A stretch of DNA of 5,454 bases from the NCBI GenBank assembly GCA_003135995.1, contig PNBM01000114.1, positions 17,435 through 22,888 on the forward strand. The letters run 5' to 3'. The position numbers were made by a program, and so were the translations under genes. This DNA comes from Ignavibacteriota bacterium (GTDB lineage Bacteria; Bacteroidota; Ignavibacteria; Tepidaquicellales; Tepidaquicellaceae). The notes under the pieces were generated by a model. The model was not told the origin of the DNA. It did not search any database and saw nothing but the letters and a program-made list of their open reading frames with translations. This document shows, in pieces, positions 1 through 5,454 of the stretch; position 1 is the first letter of the stretch; every line of letters starts with the position of its first letter.

Positions 1-1330
1 TTAACAGTTTATCGGCAAACTGAACATTATGAACGCTTTTGCCGATTTCAACAATTTTTATATTATGATACGCATCTTCCAGAAGTTTTTCCGCCTCCGG
101 TTTTTTATTTGCTTTTGAATTTTTAATTTGAAAAGATACGGTGTTATAAATGGAATTTATTGTTATTAATCTTTTCGCGGCTGCTTCTTTCCATTGAGCA
201 ACAAGTTTATCATAACCTTTACCATGGCAGGTTTCGCACGAACTGCCTGAAGCAACTGATGTACTGATATCACGCGGGCTTTTCTCGTGAAAGATATGAC
301 ATCCTTTGCAGTTAATCCCGTTAAGAAACATAGGGCTTGGTATTTTATCGGTATTAATTCCGTTATTCCCGGTATATAAATTAACCTGAGAAGTATGTGA
401 ATTCTCGTGACAGCCGATACAATCAGGCGGACTGTTCGGGTCAATTTTTTGTATTTTATGTTGTATACTCGAGTGACAGACGAAACATTTTACACTGTGC
501 TTGCTGATATGGGTGGTGTGCATAAATTGTGTATCGTCATATTTTGCAAGCCGGTCATTTTCAAAATGGCACTGGAAACATCTTTCCTTACCAACATCAC
601 CATTACCAACAACCGTGTTCGAATGGCAGTACAAACAGGAAATATTGTTATTAGCAACATTTGTATGGTCATATCTGAAATTAGCCATTTGTTCTTTTGT
701 CTTAGACTTCCAGTTATGGCATGTTGTACAATTTGAAAGCTTGTCATATTTATTTTCTATGTCTGTTGACTTAATAAAATGGCAATTGAAGCAGGTAGTT
801 TCCGTAACTTCTATGTGAGTACCCTGAACAATCTGAGAATGGCAGCTTGTACATTTTAAAGTTTTACCGCGTCTTAATTCCTGCAGGTGATGTTTATGAT
901 TAAATGCAATACCTTTAAAATCATAAGTTGTATCCGTGAAAGCCTGTCTTTCGTGGCATCCTGGGCGGGCGCAGGTATTATCAGGAATTTCAGCCCATGG
1001 TTTTCTTTTTTTATAAGATAAAGAAATATAATTTACAATTTGCACCAATCCGTTAAGTTTTCCTCTTATCGTACCCGATATGCCCGGTTCGAAATGGCAT
1101 TCGACGCAATCTACTTTATTATGAGCAGACACCCTCCAGCTTTGATAAAAGGGTTCCATATAATGGCAGGTGGGGCAAAATGCCGGTCTGGAAGTAAATT
1201 CAGCAGCTCCTGCAGTAATTAAAATAAATAGTAAAATATAGAGTCCAAAAAAAAGTAAAAATCTTTTGAATCCAAAAACATTTTTAAACAGTCTTCTTTT
1301 TTTCTTTTCCGTAGCTACTTGATTATCCAT
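1..1330 (-). CDS. NapC/NirT-type multiheme cytochrome c, 12 hemes visible, 3' end cut by window edge
   Basis: This frame is open from an ATG at 1330-1328 to the left edge (443 codons, no stop), so the C-terminus lies outside the window. Residues 1-23 are basic, and 24-43 form one membrane anchor with the rest periplasmic. Heme motifs have their first Cys at residues 52, 75, 160, 180, 201, 232, 251, 282, 304, 341 and 365 (all CxxCH), plus a CX4CH at 120 (CARPGCH). The first motif reads CPTCHYMEP, with Met58 two residues after the heme His; in NrfH the Met of a CxxCHxM motif ligates heme 1. Together with CVECH at 75 this marks a NapC/NirT/NrfH quinol-oxidising head, extended here by a long multiheme domain. 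NapC and NrfH carry only about 4 hemes in under 200 residues. The last 75 visible residues have no heme motif. Inferred role: moving electrons from menaquinol into a periplasmic heme chain. The gene follows the cytochrome b gene by 61 bp, with no clear terminator or Shine-Dalgarno site between. The terminal partner is unknown. Confidence 0.93.
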   Translation of the reverse strand, partial: MDNQVATEKKKRRLFKNVFGFKRFLLFFGLYILLFILITAGAAEFTSRPAFCPTCHYMEPFYQSWRVSAHNKVDCVECHFEPGISGTIRGKLNGLVQIVNYISLSYKKRKPWAEIPDNTCARPGCHERQAFTDTTYDFKGIAFNHKHHLQELRRGKTLKCTSCHSQIVQGTHIEVTETTCFNCHFIKSTDIENKYDKLSNCTTCHNWKSKTKEQMANFRYDHTNVANNNISCLYCHSNTVVGNGDVGKERCFQCHFENDRLAKYDDTQFMHTTHISKHSVKCFVCHSSIQHKIQKIDPNSPPDCIGCHENSHTSQVNLYTGNNGINTDKIPSPMFLNGINCKGCHIFHEKSPRDISTSVASGSSCETCHGKGYDKLVAQWKEAAAKRLITINSIYNTVSFQIKNSKANKKPEAEKLLEDAYHNIKIVEIGKSVHNVQFADKLL

Positions 1331-1391
1331 CTGAATTTTAAAATTAAATTACCGGGCGAATAGTACAACTAAAAAATAACTGAAAAAAAAC

Positions 1392-2117
1392 CTACAAATC
1401 AATTTTATCTTTTATATCATTAGTGTTTTGCTGCTCTTGCTCAATAGCTTCCAGCTCAAGCGGGTGTTCGTGTTCCATTTCCTCACGGGTTAAATAGCCT
1501 GTGATGAATGCTTTATTAATAGGATACACGTCAGGATTATATATTACGAAATAAAAATGCCAAATAACAATTGCAAGAGAAGCTAATATTGCCTCATAAA
1601 AATGTATTGCTGTTGCTATATCCATTCCTATATTTGAAACGACAGGAAGAAAAGTATTTTCGAACCACAAGATTACACCTGTAACACCCATTACGACATT
1701 GCCCCAAACGAGTGCCCAGTACTCCGACTTCTCTATATAACAAAATCTGCCGTATTTTGGTTTCACGTTAGTTCTGTTAAAATAGTATTTTATCGTTCCA
1801 ATTACATCGGTTAAGTCTTTTTTTGTAAACCATAAATCTATGATTAATTTTCTTCCCCGTTTTGTAAAAGTAATATAAATTAAATGATAAAATGAATCGA
1901 GAATCATAACTACAGCTGCAACCCTGTGAACTGTTCCCCTGATTTCAAATGCAAAGTCTCCAAAAAGACTACGGACCCATGATACCCAAACTGCTTCAGG
2001 ATATTTCAATGCAAATCCTGTCATTACAAGAGTTATGAAACTTGTGAGCAGGAGAAAATGCTGTACCCGCTCATTCAGAGTCATTCTTAAATATTTTTTA
2101 TCCTTTTCCGCTGACAT
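1392..2117 (-). CDS. Four-helix membrane cytochrome b (hydrogenase/formate dehydrogenase gamma-like)
   Basis: A 241-residue integral membrane protein with about four helices (roughly residues 21-38, 61-84, 134-152 and 168-192). The polar, Lys-rich loop 85-131 and the acidic tail 209-241 suggest both ends face the cytoplasm. Candidate heme ligands are His20 (start of helix 1), His64 and His78 (helix 2), and His172 and His187 (helix 4). The layout matches the Ni/Fe-hydrogenase and formate dehydrogenase cytochrome b family (HydC/FdnI type), which carries electrons between the quinone pool and a periplasmic partner through two b hemes. The stretch EKSEYWALVWG before helix 3 and the YNPDVYP after helix 4 also look typical of such proteins. 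The start ATG lies inside the upstream 19-heme gene (20-bp overlap), so the two are very likely translated together as subunits of one complex. No hydrogenase or formate dehydrogenase catalytic subunit is in view, so the cytochrome c is the obvious partner. The family call is firm; the direction of electron flow is inferred. Confidence 0.93.
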   Translation of the reverse strand: MSAEKDKKYLRMTLNERVQHFLLLTSFITLVMTGFALKYPEAVWVSWVRSLFGDFAFEIRGTVHRVAAVVMILDSFYHLIYITFTKRGRKLIIDLWFTKKDLTDVIGTIKYYFNRTNVKPKYGRFCYIEKSEYWALVWGNVVMGVTGVILWFENTFLPVVSNIGMDIATAIHFYEAILASLAIVIWHFYFVIYNPDVYPINKAFITGYLTREEMEHEHPLELEAIEQEQQNTNDIKDKIDL

Positions 2118-4053
2118 CTTTTTCTTTTTCTTCGTTTTCAGAATCGTTTTTATTATTTTTATTTTTCATTTTTTTTAATAAATCAAATAAGTTATGTAAA
2201 GCCATACCGCCGATAGTAACAATTATTAATATAATATAAAATCTTGACAGCCAGAACAGCAACGGAGATTCGTTTAGAGAAGCCGTAATATGAATCGGTG
2301 TATTGAACAAAGTCTGGTTAGCTCCCGGATGACACTTGCCGCAGGTTTGCGGAAGATTCTTTTTGCTAATCGTTGAGAGCGAATCCGATGACGGCCTGAT
2401 ATTATGGTGGCTGTGACAACTTTCACAATTTGCTGCTACTTTAGAGCCACCTCTTATTGCAAGTCCGTGAAAACTATTCATATAGGATTCTGTTCTACCC
2501 GTCGGAATATTATATTTTTTTGTAAGCTCAACTGAATTATGACAATCGGAACACAGTTGAACCAATCCTTTTGAATTTGAAATCCTGTTTTGCACATCAT
2601 TATTTTTCGCAATCTGGTGGTTACCGTGACACGTATTACAATTAGGCGCGTCGGGACTATTTTTTTGTGTTAATGATACTTCGTGAATACTTCCGGTATA
2701 TTCGTTTAATTCCTTAACGTGACAATTCGACTGTCCGCAGGTTTTCGGAATATTTTTTCTGTAAATTCTTGAGTTCGGGTCATCAGCTTTATTCATCTCG
2801 TGACTACCGTGGCAATCTGCACATGTAGCGGCATTCTTTCCTTCTTTTAAAGCTTTATAATGATAACTATCTTTATAATTACTTATTAAAACTTCTTCAC
2901 CTTTATAATTTTTATGCGGAAGCTTTTGTTCCTGATGGCATCTGAGGCAAAGTTCAACCTGGTTTAATTTAGAAAATTCATCCGATTTTAATGTTGACTG
3001 AATGCTGTGTTCTCCGTGACAATCCGTACAGGATGGTGCTTTTGGATTTTTCTTTAATAATTCCTGTCCGTGTTTAGAGTTTTTGAATTTTGCAACGATA
3101 TCCGTATGGCATTTTCCGCAGGTTTCAAGGGACCTGGCTTTTGATGTAGATGATTCGGGATTCTTTGGATTTTCTATCATATGATTTCCGTGGCAATCAG
3201 TACAACCCGCTGCAGGTTTTCCGTCTTTCTGAATAGAGCTGTGTATACTTGTTTTATATTGTGATACAAATTTCGCAGAGCCTTTAGTATCACCCGGAAA
3301 TAATTTTTCATCGAGGTGACATTTCAGACAGGACTGTGATTCGATTGACATTTTACTTGGCAGTATCTGATGCGAGCCGTGACAATCCACGCAAGTCGGT
3401 GCATTCTTATTACCCGATTTTAAAGCAACCTGGTGAACGCCGTTATTTCCCAGCATTTGATTTGTGGTATGGCATTTTCCGCAAATCGTCAACGATTCAC
3501 TTTTAATTAATTTCTTTGTCATGTGTCCGCCCTGATGGCAATCATCACATTTTACATTTTTCTTATAATGCGTACTTGACATAAACGCCTGAACATTTTT
3601 ATTATTATGACAGGCTAAACAGTTGGAAGTCTGGTCTTTACCATATTCACGGGCAGGCAGAATATTATGTTTTGTATGACACTGAGAACATTTGACATTA
3701 TTATGAACATTATCAGAAGAAGCCTTAATATTATCATGACAGGATTTACAATCTACATCGGATTTTTTAGGATTATGAGGAAGATTATCGGCATTATAAT
3801 TTATATGACAATCTATACATTCAATGACTTTGTGAACCGAATGTTTAAAATCCGCACTGCTCACATAAATGGAAATTTTTTTTCCATTCTTTTCCATTGT
3901 TAAATCTTTGTCATCATGACAGGTCAGACAATCATCAGAACCTTTTGCCCTGATTATCGGTGAATTGATTAAAATTATTATAAAACCCGTTAATAGTGCT
4001 AAAGATAATATAACATAAAATAATCTTCTGTTTTTTAATAGTCGTCTGCTCAC
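2098..4053 (-). CDS. Membrane-anchored 19-heme cytochrome c
   Basis: A 651-residue protein with 18 CxxCH motifs (first Cys at 42, 79, 102, 122, 145, 169, 191, 221, 242, 284, 312, 342, 369, 411, 472, 501, 543 and 571) and one CX4CH (CGQSNCH, 439). Residues 11-30 form an N-terminal signal or anchor after a basic start, and 598-620 form a C-terminal membrane helix followed by a Lys-rich tail. The heme domain should therefore sit in the periplasm, tethered at both ends if the signal is not cleaved. The first six hemes are irregularly spaced; the rest form a tandem tetraheme repeat (separate entry). His residues in S-x-H-like contexts (271, 328, 398, 457, 529) are probable distal ligands. The start is a GTG overlapping the upstream TGA (shared GTGA at 4053-4050), which implies translational coupling. 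With the overlapping downstream cytochrome b it resembles the Cbc-type quinol oxidoreductases of metal reducers, but this is analogy; an exact orthologue is not claimed. It probably conducts electrons, and no catalytic site is evident. Confidence 0.95.
   Translation of the reverse strand: MSRRLLKNRRLFYVILSLALLTGFIIILINSPIIRAKGSDDCLTCHDDKDLTMEKNGKKISIYVSSADFKHSVHKVIECIDCHINYNADNLPHNPKKSDVDCKSCHDNIKASSDNVHNNVKCSQCHTKHNILPAREYGKDQTSNCLACHNNKNVQAFMSSTHYKKNVKCDDCHQGGHMTKKLIKSESLTICGKCHTTNQMLGNNGVHQVALKSGNKNAPTCVDCHGSHQILPSKMSIESQSCLKCHLDEKLFPGDTKGSAKFVSQYKTSIHSSIQKDGKPAAGCTDCHGNHMIENPKNPESSTSKARSLETCGKCHTDIVAKFKNSKHGQELLKKNPKAPSCTDCHGEHSIQSTLKSDEFSKLNQVELCLRCHQEQKLPHKNYKGEEVLISNYKDSYHYKALKEGKNAATCADCHGSHEMNKADDPNSRIYRKNIPKTCGQSNCHVKELNEYTGSIHEVSLTQKNSPDAPNCNTCHGNHQIAKNNDVQNRISNSKGLVQLCSDCHNSVELTKKYNIPTGRTESYMNSFHGLAIRGGSKVAANCESCHSHHNIRPSSDSLSTISKKNLPQTCGKCHPGANQTLFNTPIHITASLNESPLLFWLSRFYIILIIVTIGGMALHNLFDLLKKMKNKNNKNDSENEEKEKDVSGKG
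2344..3483 (-). repeat. Three tandem tetraheme protein repeats within the 19-heme cytochrome
   Basis: Residues 191-570 consist of three units beginning at C191, C312 and C439, with a fourth unit opened but unfinished at C571. Each unit has the same order of four motifs: TCGKCH or a variant; then AP-x-C-xx-CHG-x-H-x-I (C221, C342, C472); then a CLxCH-like motif with Lys/Leu after it (C242, C369, C501); then AA-x-C-xx-CH-xx-H (C284, C411, C543). Periods are 121-132 residues. The AP versus AA residues before the second and fourth motifs keep the two diheme halves distinct, so the repeat unit is four hemes rather than two. In unit three the first motif has become CX4CH and the last has lost its Gly. 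This is protein-level repetition; the DNA has diverged. Confidence 0.8.
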
Positions 4054-4424
4054 GAATGTTTATTTAAGTATATTTCGTTTAATACGTTACCAAGTTCACT
4101 CATCTTTAATGGTTCCGATATTTGTTGAATACCCGGAGAAATACCGTTTTCATTTTCATTTAAAGACGGTAGACAAATGAATTCGGATTTGTTATACTTC
4201 TTTATTATTTCCTCTTTTATTTTGCTGTTAATATCTTTATCTAAAATTATACAATCCGGAGAAATATTTAAATTCTCTAAAACGGACTTATCCGGATTTA
4301 AGTTAGAATTTTCCGAAATATGAGTACAACTAAAAACATATCTGTGGTGTGAAATAGTTTTCATTATTAAATCGCATAATATCGAAGTAAGACAGAAAAT
4401 ATGAACTTTGAAATCTTTTTCCAT
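4050..4424 (-). CDS. Small degenerate receiver-like protein
   Basis: I do not recognise a named family. The frame is open from an ATG at 4463, but I prefer the ATG at 4424 (124 residues). The extra 13 residues would precede the first predicted strand, and the upstream start follows a T-run rather than the A/T-mixed context of other starts here. From the 4424 start the order of elements resembles a response-regulator receiver domain: a first strand KVHIFCL, a strand ending CIILD (Asp62) where the phosphoacceptor would be, a strand FICLPS (Ser87), and a final ISEPLKMSELGNVL that looks like the K-P-x-x-x-x-E-L ending of receivers with the conserved Lys replaced by Glu104. The acidic pair after strand one is missing, so normal phosphorylation is doubtful. 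There is no DNA-binding or output domain. Its TGA overlaps the GTG of the 19-heme gene, so production of the two is linked. A regulatory, anchoring or assembly role is possible but unproven. Confidence 0.8.
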   Translation of the reverse strand: MEKDFKVHIFCLTSILCDLIMKTISHHRYVFSCTHISENSNLNPDKSVLENLNISPDCIILDKDINSKIKEEIIKKYNKSEFICLPSLNENENGISPGIQQISEPLKMSELGNVLNEIYLNKHS

Positions 4425-4534
4425 ATGATTATTATCAAGTTCAATAAGAATTGCAATAATCATACCAAAAAAATCTGATTAATTAACATATTTATTCTTC
4501 AATAAACCGGGTTTTGTGGATATAATCCCCAGTC

Positions 4535-4563
4535 ATTGTAGATTGTACTCTTTTAAACAACAA
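4535..4563 (-). promoter_or_regulatory. Possible sigma70-type promoter for the cytochrome cluster
   Basis: On the minus strand, TTGTTG (4563-4558), a 17-bp spacer and TACAAT (4540-4535) precede the receiver-like gene by about 70 bp (ATG 4463) or 110 bp (ATG 4424). The -10 matches five of six consensus bases, the -35 only three. It is the best-placed candidate, but this DNA is so AT-rich that chance matches are common. If the organism belongs to Bacteroidota, its main sigma factor uses other elements, which I could not find clearly here. Confidence 0.25.
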
Positions 4564-4609
4564 ATATCAATAATAAAATATCTTTCAGCATCTTGAATCG
4601 GATAAAAAA

Positions 4610-4714
4610 TTATTTATTGTTTATGCTTTTAAACTTTCGTTTTAAAGGTTTAATCGGAATGCCGCTTTTACAGTAAATTCCATCATCAGCGTCGTTTCCT
4701 ACCCGGCAAAACAA
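4610..4714 (-). pseudogene. Probable decayed zinc-ribbon peptide
   Basis: Read from a TTG at 4714, the minus strand gives a 34-residue peptide starting MFCRVGNDADDGIYCKSGIP and ending in a Lys-rich tail before TAA at 4612-4610. It closely resembles the N-terminal double-knuckle zinc ribbon of many bacterial proteins (C-x-x-C-G-x(8)-Y/F-C-x-x-C-G-x-P-I), but both second cysteines appear to be missing, each as a one-codon loss. The frame stays open upstream to about 4750 (adding C-L just before F-C) with no ATG. No larger protein follows. I read it as a remnant of a zinc-ribbon gene. It could instead be a functional very small peptide with a TTG start, or a chance match. Confidence 0.3.
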
Positions 4715-4938
4715 ACAAAGAATTTTATTGTAATATTCTAAAATATTAATTTATTGTTCTATTTTGAAATCAATATATTTTGTTTTTATTAACTTCCCGA
4801 AAATGGAATTTTAAGAAATGTGTTATAAATTGTATTAAATAAAAATATAAAAATCTGTATTAAAAAAATTAACACTCACTATATCAAACTGATTAATAAG
4901 TTAATTTAAAATTTTTTAAAATTGCAAAGAAAATAATA

Positions 4939-5289
4939 CTACTTAAGACCCATTACAACAGATATTTTTGTGGTATCATCAGAATTCAAAACTATATTAT
5001 TAACAGCCTGATTATATCCGTTTTTTGACGTTATCAAATTTGTACCCATCTGACCTCTCGGCATTTGAATATTTAGAAATTCGAAATATCCTGTGCTAGT
5101 TGTAACGCCCGATAAATTAAAATCAGGTAGTGAAACGATAACACTATCGATTCCTGCAGATGTGCCGGCATCCTTAATATATCCCTTTAAAAAGCTCGGA
5201 TCATATTCCGATTGCGCAGGGTTCTGGCACGAAATATTTATAACTCCGATTGAAACAGCAAGAATTAAGATTAACAGTATATTTTTCAT
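4939..5289 (-). CDS. Small lipoprotein with carboxypeptidase-regulatory-like domain
   Basis: A 116-residue protein. Residues 1-20 are a signal peptide (Lys2, then a hydrophobic run) ending INISC, so Cys21 is the likely lipid attachment site; the Asn at -3 is not canonical. Residues 34-116 have the pattern of a carboxypeptidase-regulatory-like beta sandwich: LKGYIKDAGTSAGIDSVIVSL, a polar turn, TTSTGYFEFLNI, a turn with Gly/Pro, then alternating strands ending TKISVVM. Such domains are common in Bacteroidota-type surface lipoproteins and at the N-termini of larger outer-membrane proteins, where they probably aid adhesion or folding. Here it stands alone, with no enzyme or receptor attached. 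The ATG at 5289 follows an A-rich stretch without a Shine-Dalgarno site, as is usual for that group. It lies over 500 bp upstream of the cytochrome cluster and is probably a separate transcript. Cell-envelope location is well supported; a specific function is not. Confidence 0.88.
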   Translation of the reverse strand: MKNILLILILAVSIGVINISCQNPAQSEYDPSFLKGYIKDAGTSAGIDSVIVSLPDFNLSGVTTSTGYFEFLNIQMPRGQMGTNLITSKNGYNQAVNNIVLNSDDTTKISVVMGLK

Positions 5290-5454
5290 ATATTTTTTTT
5301 ATTTAAATTTAAAAGAAACCACTTTCAAAAAACACTTGTCAAAGTGTAATATATTTTCTTGTTATATAATTCCCGAATTAAAAAGAAATATTACAAACGA
5401 ATTAAGTATTGAATAAATGTAAAAATTAAAATATTTTTTGTGTCGGGGAGTCTC
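5290..5454. other. Upstream region of the lipoprotein gene, no gene seen
   Basis: This AT-rich stretch to the right edge carries no supportable coding frame. It contains a 14-bp inverted repeat (CACTT-GTCA-AAGTG, 5333-5346). On the minus strand, a TTGACA hexamer (5342-5337) overlaps it but has no matching -10 at normal distance. The lipoprotein promoter is probably here but cannot be fixed by eye. Confidence 0.5.

Larger units (their letters stand above)
4464..4938. other. AT-rich intergenic region of about 475 bp
   Basis: No convincing full-length gene lies between the lipoprotein stop and the receiver-like gene. The stretch holds the zinc-ribbon-like remnant (4714-4610), the weak promoter candidate (4563-4535) and a short GGAT-ATA-ATCC inverted repeat at 4518-4528. 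The part from about 4740 to 4938 is almost pure A/T, with only AT-only potential hairpins. I see no tRNA, no rRNA and no riboswitch consensus that I can recognise. Confidence 0.6.

Noticed and set aside
166..747. Minus-strand open frames of 85-92 codons in other phases
   Set aside because: They overlap the heme-motif frame (plus positions congruent to 2 modulo 3) in a different phase and contain no heme motif or recognisable pattern.
407..818. Plus-strand open frames of about 100 codons
   Set aside because: They lie opposite the NapC-type cytochrome gene, whose minus frame carries regularly spaced heme motifs throughout; the plus-strand frames show no domain pattern.
1334..1345. 12-bp perfect palindrome AATTTTAAAATT before the NapC-type gene
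   Set aside because: It is pure A/T and expected by chance in this sequence; no other sign of an operator.
2344..3483. CRISPR array or DNA-level repeat, suggested by recurring short blocks such as cgtgacaatc
   Set aside because: The recurring blocks are the reverse complement of the CxxCH heme codons; spacing and flanks vary with the protein.
3667..3903. Plus-strand frame of 78 codons
   Set aside because: It is the antisense of the N-terminal heme region of the 19-heme cytochrome; its Ile/Met richness is a by-product of reverse-reading Asn/His/Cys codons.
4862..4905. Possible terminator after the lipoprotein gene (ATTAAC/GTTAAT with a T-run on the minus strand)
   Set aside because: The stem is six mostly A-T pairs around a 26-base loop, too weak to call in such AT-rich DNA.
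5300..5342. Promoter-like hexamers TTGACA or TTGAAA with TAAATA upstream of the lipoprotein
   Set aside because: TTGACA has no acceptable -10 at 16-18 bp, and TTGAAA/TAAATA would start transcription within a few bases of the ATG.
5093..5416. Plus-strand frame of 107 codons
   Set aside because: It runs antisense to the lipoprotein and then into AT-rich upstream DNA; the lipoprotein frame has a signal peptide and a domain pattern, this one has neither.

Overview
The window is AT-rich and every gene I can support lies on the minus strand. Start codons lack Shine-Dalgarno sites and are preceded by A/T-rich stretches. There is a small lipoprotein with a carboxypeptidase-regulatory-like fold, and a very heme-rich respiratory locus. 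Together these suggest an anaerobic or facultative member of the Bacteroidota/Ignavibacteriota/Chlorobiota group. That placement is inferred from composition and gene style, not from a marker gene.

Layout, in the direction of transcription (high to low coordinates). At 5289-4939 is a small lipoprotein with one beta-sandwich domain. A gene-poor AT-rich gap of about 0.5 kb follows; it holds what looks like a decayed zinc-ribbon peptide (4714-4610) and a possible promoter (4563-4535). A tight cluster then begins: a short receiver-like protein (4424-4050); a 651-residue cytochrome with 19 c-heme sites, starting at a GTG that overlaps the previous stop (4053-2098); and a four-helix cytochrome b whose start overlaps the cytochrome c end by 20 bp (2117-1392). 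After a 61-bp gap comes a second multiheme cytochrome, with a NapC/NirT/NrfH-type N-terminus and 12 heme sites in the visible part (1330 to the left edge). Its reading frame runs off the window with no stop.

How the genes may work together. The membrane cytochrome b and the doubly anchored 19-heme cytochrome look like a split version of the cytochrome b plus multiheme c quinol dehydrogenases known from metal-reducing bacteria (the Cbc type). The NapC-like 12-heme protein is a second, unrelated type of quinol-oxidising membrane cytochrome (the NrfH/CymA/ImcH type). Together they encode at least 31 covalent c hemes plus about two b hemes in some 4 kb, enough for a long periplasmic electron wire fed from the quinone pool. 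No catalytic subunit for a soluble substrate is visible, so the terminal acceptor is unknown. The receiver-like protein is translationally coupled to the 19-heme gene but lacks most phosphorylation residues, which makes it the least expected member of the cluster.
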